Shown piece after piece: positions 8,018 through 16,560 of a stretch of DNA of 64,000 nt (position 1 is the stretch's first letter; each line of letters opens with the position of its first letter). The translations under genes were made by a program, and so were the position numbers. Location: assembly GCA_022843925.1 (NCBI GenBank), contig JALHMS010000009.1, positions 29,413 to 93,412 on the forward strand, written 5' to 3'. This DNA comes from Burkholderiales bacterium (GTDB taxonomy: Bacteria > Pseudomonadota > Gammaproteobacteria > Burkholderiales > Ga0077523). The notes beneath the pieces are model-generated. The model saw nothing but the letters and a program-made list of their open reading frames with translations. It did no database searches and had not been told where the DNA came from.

Positions 8018-9798
8018 GCGCCGCGCCCGCTTCCCACGCGCCGACGGTGCTGCCCATCCTCGGATTCGGGCTCGTCTACGCGCTGCTCACCGCCTTCGTC
8101 GACAACTCCTATCACCTCCTGATCCTCACGGTGGTCCCGGTGTGGGCCGTGATGGGCCTCGCGTGGAATCTGTTCAGCGGCTACGGCGGGCTGGTGTCGT
8201 TCGGGCACGCGGCGTTCTTCGGGCTCGGCGCGTACTTCGTCGCACTCGCGCAGACGGCGTGGGGGCTGTCGCCATGGATCGGTATTCCGTGCGCCGGCGC
8301 GATCGGGGCTGTCGCGGGGCTCGTCATCGGCCTGCCCACCTTCCGGCTCCGCGGTCACTACTTCGCGCTCGCGATGCTCGCGTATCCGCTGGCGCTGCTC
8401 TACGTCTTCGAATGGTTGGGCTACCAGGAACTCGCGCTGCCGATGATGCGCGAGCAGGCGGCGGCCTTCATGCAGTTCGAGGACCACCGCGTCCACGTGC
8501 TGCTGGCGCTCGCCATGATGGTCGCGGCGATGCTGCTCACCAACGTGCTGGAGCGGGCCCGCTACGGGGTGTCGCTCACGGCCATGAAGCAGGACGAAGC
8601 CGCGGCCGAGGCGGCCGGCATCGACACGCGCGCGTGGAAGCTGCGCGCCATCGTGCTGTCCGCAGCGATCGCCGGTGCGGCGGGCGGCTTCTACGCCGTG
8701 GTGCTGCTCGTGGTCACACCGCCCGCGGTGTTCGGGATGCTCGTCTCGTCGCAGGCGCTCATCGTCGCGATGTTCGGCGGCGTCGGCACCGTGTGGGGCC
8801 CGGTGCTCGGCGCCGTGGTGCTCGTGCCGCTGTCCGAACTGCTGCACGCGCGTCTCGGCGACGTGTTCCCGGGCATCCAGGGTGTGGTCTACGGCGTGGC
8901 GATCATCGCCGTGATCCTGATCGCGCCCGAGGGGGTCGTGTGGCGCTGGCGGGACTGGCGTCGACGCCGCCAGACGATCGATCTCCCGTCGGTGGGCGAA
9001 GCGGTGCTCCGTCCGACAGTGACCCGCTCGGCGTCGATCCGGGTGCCAAGGACGACCACCGAGACCGTGCTCGAAGTCCGCGGCCTGTCGAAGGCGTTCG
9101 GGGGGCTCCGCGCCTTGCAGGACGTCACGCTCAGCGTGGCTTCGGGTGAGATCCTGGGCGTGATCGGTCCCAACGGGGCCGGCAAGACCACCTTCTTCAA
9201 TGCGCTGAACGGATTCCTCCGGCCCGACGCCGGCAGCGTGATCTTCGAGGGTCGCGACGTGACCGGCTGGTCGCCGCACCGGCTCTGCGCGGCGGGCGTC
9301 GGGCGCACGTTCCAGGTGGTGCGTCCGTTCCGTCGCATGTCGGTGCTGGAGAACGCGCTCGCCGGGGCCTTCGTGCGGCATCCGAAGATGGAGGCGGCCC
9401 GCTCCGCAGCGTATGCGGCACTCGATCGCGTGGGGCTCGCGCATCTGGCTTCCACCCCGGCCGGCGGACTCTCCAACCGCGAACTCCGGTTGCTCGAACT
9501 GGCCCGCGCGCTCGCAGGCGGCCCGCGCATCCTGCTGCTCGACGAAACGCTCGCGGGCCTTGCCGCGGGGGACGTCGACGACATCCTGGATGTCGTGCGG
9601 AGCCTCGCAGCGGACGGAACCACGATCGTCATCATCGAGCACACGATGCCTGCCATGGTGCGGCTGGTGGATCGCTTCGTCGTCCTCGACCATGGCGCGG
9701 TGCTCGTCGAGGGGACACCGGACGAGATCACGACGCATCCGGCCGTCGTCGATGCCTACCTCGGAACGAAGTGGAGGGCGAGCCGTGCTGGAGATTGA
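8014..9798 (+). CDS. livMG: Fused LivM permease - LivG ATPase of ABC importer
   Basis: A 594-residue fusion. Residues 1 to about 320 are a LivM-type permease (SGYGGLVSFGHAAFFGLGAY; several membrane segments). After a linker rich in Arg and Thr, residues 350-594 form a LivG-type ATPase. Walker A is GPNGAGKTT, the Q-loop is GVGRTFQ, Walker B is ILLLDET with the catalytic Glu, and the H-loop is IIEH. The signature motif is not LSGGQ but LSNRELR, a variant seen in some LivG-like proteins. LivM and LivG are usually separate, though adjacent. The reading frame is continuous, and flanking genes overlap normally, so this looks like a true fusion. Start ATG 8014 overlaps livH. Confidence 0.88.
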   Translation: MSAAPASHAPTVLPILGFGLVYALLTAFVDNSYHLLILTVVPVWAVMGLAWNLFSGYGGLVSFGHAAFFGLGAYFVALAQTAWGLSPWIGIPCAGAIGAVAGLVIGLPTFRLRGHYFALAMLAYPLALLYVFEWLGYQELALPMMREQAAAFMQFEDHRVHVLLALAMMVAAMLLTNVLERARYGVSLTAMKQDEAAAEAAGIDTRAWKLRAIVLSAAIAGAAGGFYAVVLLVVTPPAVFGMLVSSQALIVAMFGGVGTVWGPVLGAVVLVPLSELLHARLGDVFPGIQGVVYGVAIIAVILIAPEGVVWRWRDWRRRRQTIDLPSVGEAVLRPTVTRSASIRVPRTTTETVLEVRGLSKAFGGLRALQDVTLSVASGEILGVIGPNGAGKTTFFNALNGFLRPDAGSVIFEGRDVTGWSPHRLCAAGVGRTFQVVRPFRRMSVLENALAGAFVRHPKMEAARSAAYAALDRVGLAHLASTPAGGLSNRELRLLELARALAGGPRILLLDETLAGLAAGDVDDILDVVRSLAADGTTIVIIEHTMPAMVRLVDRFVVLDHGAVLVEGTPDEITTHPAVVDAYLGTKWRASRAGD

Positions 9799-10489
9799 CG
9801 ATCTCTGCGCCGGCTACGGCGGCGTACCCGTGCTGCACGGCATTTCCCTTCGCGTGGGCGCGGGGGAGTGCGTGGCCGTCGTCGGGCCGAATGGCGCCGG
9901 CAAGACCACGTTGTTCAAGGCGCTCTCCGGTGTGGTGGCTGCCACGGGCACCGTGACGTTCGACGGCGGATCGCTGCTCGATGTCCCGCCTGCACGGCGC
10001 GCCCATCAAGGCATCGCCCACGTGCCCGAAGGCCGTCAGGTGTTCCCGTCGCTCACGGTGCGCGAGAACCTCGAGATGGGCGCATGGACCGACGCCGGTC
10101 GGCGGCAATGGAAAGACAATCTCGAACGCATCCATGCGTGGTTCCCGGTGCTGGCCGAGCGCGCGAAGACCCTCGCAGGCGCACTGTCCGGGGGCCAGCA
10201 GCAGATGCTCGCGATCGCACGGGGCCTCGCTTCCGCACCGAAGCTGCTGCTGCTCGACGAGCCTTCCATGGGCCTGTCGCCCGCGGTGGCGGACGAGATC
10301 TTCGAACGCATCGTCGCGATCCACGCGCAGGGTGGCCTCGCGATGCTGCTGGTGGAGCAGCGCGTCGCCGAGGCGCTGCATTTCGCGACCCGCGGATACG
10401 TGCTCGAAGCGGGGCGCGTGGTGCTTTCGGGCACGCACGATTCACTGCGCAGCGACGACCGGATCCGGCGCGCGTATCTCGGCATGTAG
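9785..10489 (+). CDS. livF: ABC transporter ATP-binding protein, LivF
   Basis: A 234-residue second ATPase of the importer. It has Walker A GPNGAGKTT, the LivF-type HVPEGRQVFPSLTVRENLEMG segment, signature LSGGQQQMLAIARGL, Walker B LLLLDEPSMGL and H-loop EQ (LVEQRV, as in LivF). It starts at GTG 9785, inside the last 14 nt of the LivMG gene, with GGAGGGCGAGCC upstream as a ribosome site. It should pair with the C-terminal ATPase of the fusion protein. Unlike its partner it has a canonical signature motif. Confidence 0.92.
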   Translation: MLEIDDLCAGYGGVPVLHGISLRVGAGECVAVVGPNGAGKTTLFKALSGVVAATGTVTFDGGSLLDVPPARRAHQGIAHVPEGRQVFPSLTVRENLEMGAWTDAGRRQWKDNLERIHAWFPVLAERAKTLAGALSGGQQQMLAIARGLASAPKLLLLDEPSMGLSPAVADEIFERIVAIHAQGGLAMLLVEQRVAEALHFATRGYVLEAGRVVLSGTHDSLRSDDRIRRAYLGM

Positions 10490-10544
10490 TCACCGGACGC
10501 AGGCGCGGACGAAGCGACCGCGAGCCACGGAGGAGAGGGCAGAC

Positions 10545-11783
10545 ATGGGCAGCACGATGAGCAGTCGCAGGCGCTTCACGACGGGGATGGTCGCCGCTGG
10601 GCTCGCGCTAGTTGCGGCCACCGCGTCGGCGCAGAAGAAAGACGTCGAGGTGGGCCTCATCGCGCCGATGACCGGGCCCTACGCGCGACAGGGCCAGGTC
10701 ATGAAGACGGCTGCGGATCTCGCGATCGACACCATCAACAAGCAGGGGGGCGTGAAGTCCCTAGGCGGTGCGAAGCTGAAGCTCGTGGTGTTCGACGCGG
10801 GCGACAGTGTCGAGAAGGCGAAGAACGCCGCCCAGCGCATGGTGGCCGAGGCACCGAATCTCGTTGCCGCCACCGGGGCGTATCTGAGTTCGTTCACGCT
10901 CGCGGTCACGGAGGTCACGGAGCGCGCGCAGCTGCCCGTGCTCACGTTCTCGTACTCCGATCTCATCACCTCGCGCGGCTTCCGGTACGTGTTCCAGACG
11001 TCAGCCACCGGTGAACAGCTCGCCGAGGGCTCGCTGCCGGCCCTGCTCGACATGGCGGAGAAGGCCACCGGCAAGCGGCCGAAGACGATCGGCATCGTGA
11101 TGGACAACACCGCAGCCTCGGTGTCGTTCGCGAAGCCGATCCGCACGACGCAGCTGGCGAAGCTCGGGCTCACGCTCGTCGTCGACGAGACCTTCACGCC
11201 GCCGCTCGCGAACGCGACGCCCATCGTGCAGAAGGTGCGTTCGCAGCGGCCCGATGTGCTGATCCTGCTGCCCACGGTCATCGGCGACTCGAAGCTGCTG
11301 CTCGAGAAGATGAACGAGTTCGGACTCGGCAAGGGGCGCGTGCCGACGATATCGAGCGGCGCCGCGATCCTCGATCCGGACCTGAAGACGAACATGAACG
11401 TCGAGCAGCTCGAAGGTGTGATGTCGGTGGTCGCTGCCTGGAGCACCAGTGCGCAGAAGGACATCACGCGGGAGTTCATCCAGAAGACCGGTGAGCCGTG
11501 GCCCACGCAGCACTTCGTCACGACGTACGGTGACATCTGGATCATGCATGCCGCGCTCGAAGCGGCGGGCAAGGCGGACCGCGCCGCCGTGGCCGCGGCA
11601 CTGCGGATCATGGACCTCACCACGGGGGCGGCGAGGTTCTTCCCCGGCGGCCGCGTGAAGTTCGACGCGAGCGGGCGTCGCGAGTCGGCAACGTTGCTCA
11701 TCGTCCAATGGCAGAAGGCGGTGCCCGTGACGGTCTACCCGCCCAAGGAAGCCATGGCCGAACCGCTCTGGCCGAAGCGCTGA
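10545..11783 (+). CDS. ABC transporter substrate-binding protein (LivK-like)
   Basis: A 412-residue periplasmic binding protein of the leucine-binding type. An N-terminal signal peptide (SRRRFTTGMVAAGLALVAATASA, cut after ASA) contains twin arginines, but the RRRF context is not a clear Tat motif. The mature part starts KKDVEVGLIAPMTGPYARQGQ, the usual start of this family. It supplies substrate to LivH/LivMG/LivF, whose genes end 55 nt upstream. Ligand cannot be read from sequence; the neighbouring enzymes suggest a carboxylate rather than an amino acid. GGAGGAGAGG precedes ATG 10545. Confidence 0.88.
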   Translation: MGSTMSSRRRFTTGMVAAGLALVAATASAQKKDVEVGLIAPMTGPYARQGQVMKTAADLAIDTINKQGGVKSLGGAKLKLVVFDAGDSVEKAKNAAQRMVAEAPNLVAATGAYLSSFTLAVTEVTERAQLPVLTFSYSDLITSRGFRYVFQTSATGEQLAEGSLPALLDMAEKATGKRPKTIGIVMDNTAASVSFAKPIRTTQLAKLGLTLVVDETFTPPLANATPIVQKVRSQRPDVLILLPTVIGDSKLLLEKMNEFGLGKGRVPTISSGAAILDPDLKTNMNVEQLEGVMSVVAAWSTSAQKDITREFIQKTGEPWPTQHFVTTYGDIWIMHAALEAAGKADRAAVAAALRIMDLTTGAARFFPGGRVKFDASGRRESATLLIVQWQKAVPVTVYPPKEAMAEPLWPKR

Positions 11784-11836
11784 CGATCCCCGCCGCTGCG
11801 CGCGGCGACCTATTCCCCCTTCACAGGAGCACCCGC

Positions 11837-12229
11837 ATGAACGACGATCTCTTCGACACCGGTCTTGAAATCCGCAAGGCCGTGCTCGGCAAGGAATTCG
11901 TGGAGAAGTCCCTCGGCTCCGCCGACGACTTCAACATGCCGATGCAGCGGCTCACCACCGAATACTGCTGGGGCGCCGTCTGGGGCCGCGAGGAGCTGCC
12001 GCGCAAGACGCGCAGCATGCTGAACCTCGCGATGCTGTGCGCGCTGAATCGTCCGCACGAATTGAAGATGCACGTCGGCGGCGCGCTGCGGAACGGCGTG
12101 ACCCGCACCGAGATCCGCGAGGTGCTGTTGCAGGTGGCGATCTATTGCGGGATTCCCGCCGGCGTCGACGCCTTCCGTGTCGCGCGTGAGGCAATCGCGG
12201 AGTACGACAAGGCGGAAGGGGGAGCGTAA
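11837..12229 (+). CDS. Carboxymuconolactone decarboxylase-like protein (CMD/AhpD fold)
   Basis: A 130-residue single-domain CMD protein. The family stretch PRKTRSMLNLAMLCALNRPH followed by ELKMHVGGALRNGVTRTEI and EVLLQVAIYCGIPAGVDAF is the PcaC pattern, with the conserved His in KMHV. PcaC decarboxylates gamma-carboxymuconolactone in the protocatechuate branch of the beta-ketoadipate pathway, but many relatives do other chemistry, and no other pca genes are here. It ends the probable operon begun at 4722. An AGGAG site precedes ATG 11837. Confidence 0.82.
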   Translation: MNDDLFDTGLEIRKAVLGKEFVEKSLGSADDFNMPMQRLTTEYCWGAVWGREELPRKTRSMLNLAMLCALNRPHELKMHVGGALRNGVTRTEIREVLLQVAIYCGIPAGVDAFRVAREAIAEYDKAEGGA

Positions 12230-12316
12230 GGGGTGGTCGTACAAGTTTCGACCGGATCGATCGCAGTCGCGAGGATGGCCCAGGTGTGCCCACCGGCGTG
12301 ATCGAAGGGACGGTCT

Positions 12317-12617
12317 TGTAGGAGCGGCCCATGGCCGCGAAAGCGTTGGATGCAAGGAAGCGTGTCGACCGGACCCATCGCCTTCGCGGGCATGGCCCGC
12401 TCCTACAACACCTAGGCCCATGCTCGATGCGGGCGGTACGGCGACGGTTTCTGTAGGAGCGGCCCATGCCCGCGAAAGCGGTGGATGCAAGGAAGCGTGT
12501 CGACCGGACCCATCGCCTTCGCGGGCATGGCCCGCTCCTACAACACCCAGGCCCATGCTCGATGCGGGTGGTGCGGCGACGGATTCTGAAGGAGCGGCCC
12601 ATGGCCGCGAAAGCGGT
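12317..12617. repeat. Second tandem REP/BIME array, 135-bp period
   Basis: Two full 135-bp units start at 12317 and 12452, and a third partial unit at 12587. Each carries an outward-facing pair of the same palindromic element found at 1-420: TGTAGGAGCGGCCC...GCGAAAGCG and its inverse ending CCCGCTCCTACA. A stretch of over 30 bp around the first palindrome (from 12311) is identical to the last palindrome of the first array (from 358). The third unit runs up to just before the ribosome site of the next gene. The two arrays share the palindrome but differ in spacer sequence and period, so they were amplified independently. Confidence 0.88.
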
Positions 12618-12650
12618 GGATGACAAAGAACGTGTCCCAGGAGCAACGGC

Positions 12651-13439
12651 GTGACCAGCGAAACCTACGAAGTCCTCGCGATCAAGTACGCGAGCCTGAT
12701 GCGCCGCTCCCCCGGAAACTTCATCGGCGGGGACGAGCACGATGTCGAGATGCCTCTCGACTACTACGTGTGGGTGATCCGCAACGCCGAGCGTACGGTG
12801 CTCGTCGATACCGGCTTCGGTGCCGAGTCCGCCGCCAAGCGCGGGCGGACGATCGTCCATCCGGTCGCGGAAGGGCTCGCGGCGGTGGGCGTGGTACCGG
12901 AGTCCGTGGAGAACGTGGTCATCACCCACATGCACTACGACCACGCGGGCAACCTCGCACTCTTTCCCCGCGCCCGCTATCACCTGCAGGAGCGCGAGAT
13001 GCAGTTCGCGACGGGGCCGTGCATGTGCCACGACGTGCTGCGCCACGGCTACGAGGTGGACGACGTCGTCCGCATGGTGCGGAATGTCTACGAGGATCGC
13101 GTGCAGTTCCACGACGGGGTCTCCGAACTCGCCCCGGGCATCGAGCTGCATCGTATCGGTGGGCACACGCGCGGCCTGCAATCCGTGCGTGTGCGGACCC
13201 GGCGCGGCTGGTTGGTACTGGCGTCGGATGCAAGTCACTTCTACGCGCACATCGAGCAGGATCGCGTGTTTCCCATCGTGGTCGATGTGCACGACACCTT
13301 GCGCGGCTATCGGACGATCCGCCGGCTCGCGACATCGCCGGAGCACATCATTCCCGGACACGATCCCCTGGTGCTGGCGCGGTACCCGGCGGCGAACGAG
13401 GGGACGAAGGGGTGGATCGTCCGGGTGGACGCGGAGTAG
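12651..13439 (+). CDS. Metallo-beta-lactamase-fold hydrolase (N-acyl homoserine lactonase-like)
   Basis: A 262-residue metallo-beta-lactamase-fold protein. The metal motif HMHYDHAGN (HxHxDH) lies near residue 93, with further ligands in IGGHTRG near 165, the Asp in LASDASH near 190 and the final His in IIPGHDP near 242. This full set supports an active dinuclear hydrolase. The size and the motif spacing resemble lactonases of the AiiA/AttM group, but lactone specificity is not proven. Start is GTG 12651 with CAGGAG upstream. It is followed after 63 nt by the monooxygenase, a pairing that would suit Baeyer-Villiger oxidation followed by ester or lactone hydrolysis. Confidence 0.82.
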   Translation: MTSETYEVLAIKYASLMRRSPGNFIGGDEHDVEMPLDYYVWVIRNAERTVLVDTGFGAESAAKRGRTIVHPVAEGLAAVGVVPESVENVVITHMHYDHAGNLALFPRARYHLQEREMQFATGPCMCHDVLRHGYEVDDVVRMVRNVYEDRVQFHDGVSELAPGIELHRIGGHTRGLQSVRVRTRRGWLVLASDASHFYAHIEQDRVFPIVVDVHDTLRGYRTIRRLATSPEHIIPGHDPLVLARYPAANEGTKGWIVRVDAE

Positions 13440-13502
13440 CCTCCGGGAGACGCCGCGTTTGCCCGCCTCGCGCGTCCCGCGACGACTCACCGAGGAAGCT
13501 GC

Positions 13503-15125
13503 ATGACCACCGAAGCCAACCCCGCGTCGAACGATCTCGACGCCCTCATCATCGGTGCCGGGTTCTCCGGCATGTACCAGTTGCTGTGTCTGCGCGATCG
13601 ACTCGGGCTCTCCGCGAGGGTGCTGGAGGCCGGGGATGGCGTCGGCGGCACGTGGTACTGGAACCGCTATCCCGGCGCGCGCTGCGATTCCGAGAGCCAT
13701 TCCTACTGCTATTCGTTCTCGCGCGAACTGCTGCAGGAATGGGAGTGGTCCGAGCGGTACCCCGGACAGGCCGAGATCCTTCGCTACCTCGACTTCGTGG
13801 CCGAGCGGTTCGACCTGAAGCGCGACATCCGCCTCGGTACCCGCGTCGTGTCCGCGCACTACGACGCGTTCTCGAACCGCTGGCGCGTGACGACGGAGAA
13901 GGGCGAGCACTTCACCGCGAAGTTCCTCATCACGGCGGTGGGCTGCCTCTCCACCGCGAACGTCCCGGCGATTCCCGGCCTCGAGCACTTCGAGGGGCGC
14001 TGGTTCCACACCGGGCAGTGGCCGCACGAGGGCGTCGACTTCACGGGCAAGCGCGTGGGCCAGATCGGCACGGGGTCGACGGGCATCCAGTCGGCGCCGG
14101 TGATCGCCGAGACGGCGGCGCATCTGACTGTATTCCAGCGCACGGCGAACTACAGCGTGCCGGCCCGCAACGCGCCGCTCACGCCCGAGTTCAAGCAGTG
14201 GGTCCGCGAGCACCAGGACGACATCCAGGCGATCACGCACAGCACGCCGAACGCGCACCCGTTCCGCATCGCGGACCGCTCGGTGTTCGACGTGACGCCG
14301 GAGGAGCGGCAGGCCATCTACGAGGCCGCGTGGGAGAAGGGCGGGCTGCAGTTCCGCGCGACGTTCCGCGATCTGCTGTTGAGCAAGGAAGCCAACGACA
14401 CCGCACGCGAGTTCCTGCGCGGGAAGATCCGCGAGATCGTAAAGGACCCGAAGACCGCCAAGGCGCTGGCCGACATCGATCATCCATACGCCGCGAAGCG
14501 CCCGCCGATCGACACGAACTACTTCGAGACCTTCAACCGCGACAACGTTTCTCTGGTCGACGTGCGCAAGGACCCCATCGTGGCGATCACGCCCACCGGC
14601 GTGCGCACGCGCAAGAAGGACCATCCCCTGGACCTCATCGTGTTCGCGACGGGGTTCGATGCGATGACGGGGCCCCTGCTGCGCATCGACATCCGCGGCC
14701 GCGACACGCTGTCGCTGGCCGACGCGTGGCACGCCGGACCGCGCAACTATCTGGGGCTGCAGGTGGCCGGGTTTCCGAACCTGTTCACGATCACCGGGCC
14801 CGGCAGCCCGTCCGTGCTCTGCAACATGCCGATCCCCATCGAGCAGCACGTGGAGTGGATCACCGACTGCATCGCCCACATGCGCCGCCACGGTCTCACG
14901 CGCATCGAGCCCCGCGAGGACGCCGTGGACGACTGGGTCGAGAAGGTGAACGCCGCGGCGGCCGCGACGCTGCTCCCCCAGGCGCATCACTCGTGGTACC
15001 TCGGTGCGAACGTCCCCGGCAAGCCGCGGGTGTTCATGCCCTACGCGGGCGGGATGGTGCGCTACCGGAAGATCTGCGAGGAGGTCGTGGCGAAGGGCTA
15101 CGAAGGCTTCGTGCTGAGTCGCTGA
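13503..15125 (+). CDS. Flavin-dependent Baeyer-Villiger-type monooxygenase
   Basis: A 540-residue class B flavoprotein monooxygenase. It has an FAD Rossmann motif GAGFSG (18-23), GGTWYWNRYPGARCD (48-62) and the Baeyer-Villiger fingerprint FxGxxxHxxxWP at 163-174 (F163, G165, H169, W173, P174). The NADPH Rossmann motif GTGSTG follows near 190. Such enzymes insert oxygen next to a ketone, as in cyclohexanone or phenylacetone monooxygenase. The natural ketone is unknown. Upstream hydrolase and downstream alpha/beta hydrolase could open the resulting ester or lactone. A GAGGAAGC site precedes ATG 13503. Confidence 0.9.
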   Translation: MTTEANPASNDLDALIIGAGFSGMYQLLCLRDRLGLSARVLEAGDGVGGTWYWNRYPGARCDSESHSYCYSFSRELLQEWEWSERYPGQAEILRYLDFVAERFDLKRDIRLGTRVVSAHYDAFSNRWRVTTEKGEHFTAKFLITAVGCLSTANVPAIPGLEHFEGRWFHTGQWPHEGVDFTGKRVGQIGTGSTGIQSAPVIAETAAHLTVFQRTANYSVPARNAPLTPEFKQWVREHQDDIQAITHSTPNAHPFRIADRSVFDVTPEERQAIYEAAWEKGGLQFRATFRDLLLSKEANDTAREFLRGKIREIVKDPKTAKALADIDHPYAAKRPPIDTNYFETFNRDNVSLVDVRKDPIVAITPTGVRTRKKDHPLDLIVFATGFDAMTGPLLRIDIRGRDTLSLADAWHAGPRNYLGLQVAGFPNLFTITGPGSPSVLCNMPIPIEQHVEWITDCIAHMRRHGLTRIEPREDAVDDWVEKVNAAAAATLLPQAHHSWYLGANVPGKPRVFMPYAGGMVRYRKICEEVVAKGYEGFVLSR

Positions 15126-15131
15126 CGGCGC

Positions 15132-16043
15132 TCAACAAGCCGTCGGCGTCGCGGCCAGGAACCCGTCGAAGGCACGGAAGAATTCCTCGGGCACTTCGAA
15201 GTACGGGAGCGCACCCGTCTGGAAGATCGTGAACCGCCAGTTCGGCCGACCCTCCAGGAAGGTCTTGCCGCGATAGTCGGTGAAGTCGCCGCGCACGCCA
15301 TGGCTCATCCACACCGGCTGGACCAGGTTTTCGTACAGCGTGAGGACGTCCGCGCTGAAAAGACCGGCCGACAGGAAATGGAGCGGGGCGAATCGCGCGC
15401 CGGGCTGCCGCGCCGTCGCGACGTCGTAGGCCCACATCTCCTCGTCGATGTTCTTCGCGCCCCAGGTGCGTTCCAGGAAGTAGCGCACGACGCCCGGCCG
15501 GGTCAGCCCGCGGAAGAGGGCGTCCGACCAGAGCGGCACGCTCAGCACGGCATGCAGTCCGGGCACCGCGCGGGTGCTGCCGGGCGGTCCCCGTCGCGCC
15601 TTGCGACCCATGAGTCCCGTGGGGCTGACCAGCGCGATGCGGCCCCAGGTGTCAGGTTTTTCGACGGCGGCCCGCGCCAGGAACTCGCAGCTCAACGACG
15701 CGGCCAGGGCGTCGACCGGCACGTCGCCGCATCGCTGACGGATCTGCCCTGCCATCGCATGCAGCGCATCGGTCATCAGGCGCGGCGTGTAGGCGCGATC
15801 GGAGCGGTCGCTGAATCCGTAGCCGGGCAGATCCGGGGCGAACACCGTGTGGGTGGCGCGATAGCGATCGAACAGCGGCCGGACTTCGGCGGCCGACGCG
15901 GCCGCGTTGACCGTGTGGACCAGCAGAAGCGGAGGCCCCTCGCCGGCCACGTAGCAACTCACGCCGTCGACCGTGAATCGCTCGCCGCGCAGTGCGGGGG
16001 GGAGCGCTTCGGAAATCGCGGCAGATCGGGGCGACGGGGTCAT
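15132..16043 (-). CDS. Alpha/beta hydrolase
   Basis: A 303-residue alpha/beta hydrolase. The oxyanion region is PPLLLVHTVNAA (about 38-49), the strand 4 Asp segment is VFAPDLPGYGFSDRS, and the nucleophile elbow is probably LAASLSCEFL (Ser), which deviates from GxSxG at both glycines. The usual acid and histidine near the C-terminus are not obvious. The His following VWMSHGVRGDF may be structural, and the expected GH(x)P segment near the end is replaced by QTGALPYFEVPEEF. Esterase or lactonase function is possible but catalytic competence is uncertain. It converges with the monooxygenase, 6 nt between stops. Confidence 0.75.
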   Translation of the reverse strand: MTPSPRSAAISEALPPALRGERFTVDGVSCYVAGEGPPLLLVHTVNAAASAAEVRPLFDRYRATHTVFAPDLPGYGFSDRSDRAYTPRLMTDALHAMAGQIRQRCGDVPVDALAASLSCEFLARAAVEKPDTWGRIALVSPTGLMGRKARRGPPGSTRAVPGLHAVLSVPLWSDALFRGLTRPGVVRYFLERTWGAKNIDEEMWAYDVATARQPGARFAPLHFLSAGLFSADVLTLYENLVQPVWMSHGVRGDFTDYRGKTFLEGRPNWRFTIFQTGALPYFEVPEEFFRAFDGFLAATPTAC

Positions 16044-16560
16044 GGGCGTGGGGTCTCGATGTCGTGTGCTGCTGCGCTGCAGGACGCGGCGCCATGCTGC
16101 GGACTATAGCGTGCAGCGCGTCCGCTGGCGCCGTCCCCGAGGCAAGGCGCTTCGCCGGAGCCCCCGCCGGACCCGTGGGCTTTAGAGTGACGTCGGATCA
16201 GTGGGTTACGCATCCCTCTCGTTCACTTCTGCAGTGCCAGCCGAGGCAGCGGGTCCGGAGCCCACTGTCTCTCGGACGGGGCGATCCGGGACTACTCGGC
16301 CCATCGCTGCGGGACCAAGCTCGCCCAGCTTTCCCCCGGGCTGTTTCAAGTCGCTCGGTGGTCTGCACTGGTTAGCGACGGGTTCTCTATCCTATGCCCG
16401 CGCCGCGAATTCTCTGTCGGCAAAACTGACACGCCCGACGAAATCCGCCGAGAAGCGATACTAGATCCCTGATGTGTCGGGAAAAATTCACACTGGTCGA
16501 AATATTGCTATTCAATGACCGGAAGCAGTATTTCGTCCATCACTGCACGAGGAGCCATTA
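16044..16560. other. Long intergenic region before the PEP-CTERM gene
   Basis: 517 bp between divergent genes. No coding frame here is convincing. The last 120 bp drop clearly in GC content and hold a sigma-54-like promoter (16494-16509). The rest shows no repeat or RNA gene that I recognise. Confidence 0.4.
16494..16509 (+). promoter_or_regulatory. Sigma-54 (RpoN) -24/-12-like promoter
   Basis: TGGTCGAAATATTGCT has the invariant GG and GC dinucleotides exactly 10 nt apart and matches TTGCW at the -12 end. The -24 half (TGGTCGA) departs from TGGCACG. It lies about 50 nt upstream of the PEP-CTERM start codon. A competing sigma-70 reading (TTCACA, 16 nt, TATTCA) overlaps it and is weak. Known PEP-CTERM genes are often controlled by PrsK/PrsR with RpoN, which supports this reading. 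Confidence 0.5.

Noticed and set aside
8014-9798. The LivM-LivG fusion as a frameshift or assembly artefact.
   Set aside because: The linker region is in frame with normal codon use, and both gene overlaps (livH and livF) are intact. A raw-read check would still be useful.
11837-12229. Assignment as pcaC of the beta-ketoadipate pathway.
   Set aside because: No other pca genes nearby; family resemblance alone does not fix function.
11952-14990. Open frame of over 1000 codons on the minus strand.
   Set aside because: It is antisense to the CMD, hydrolase and monooxygenase genes, passes through the REP array and has Arg/His-rich composition typical of shadow frames in GC-rich DNA.
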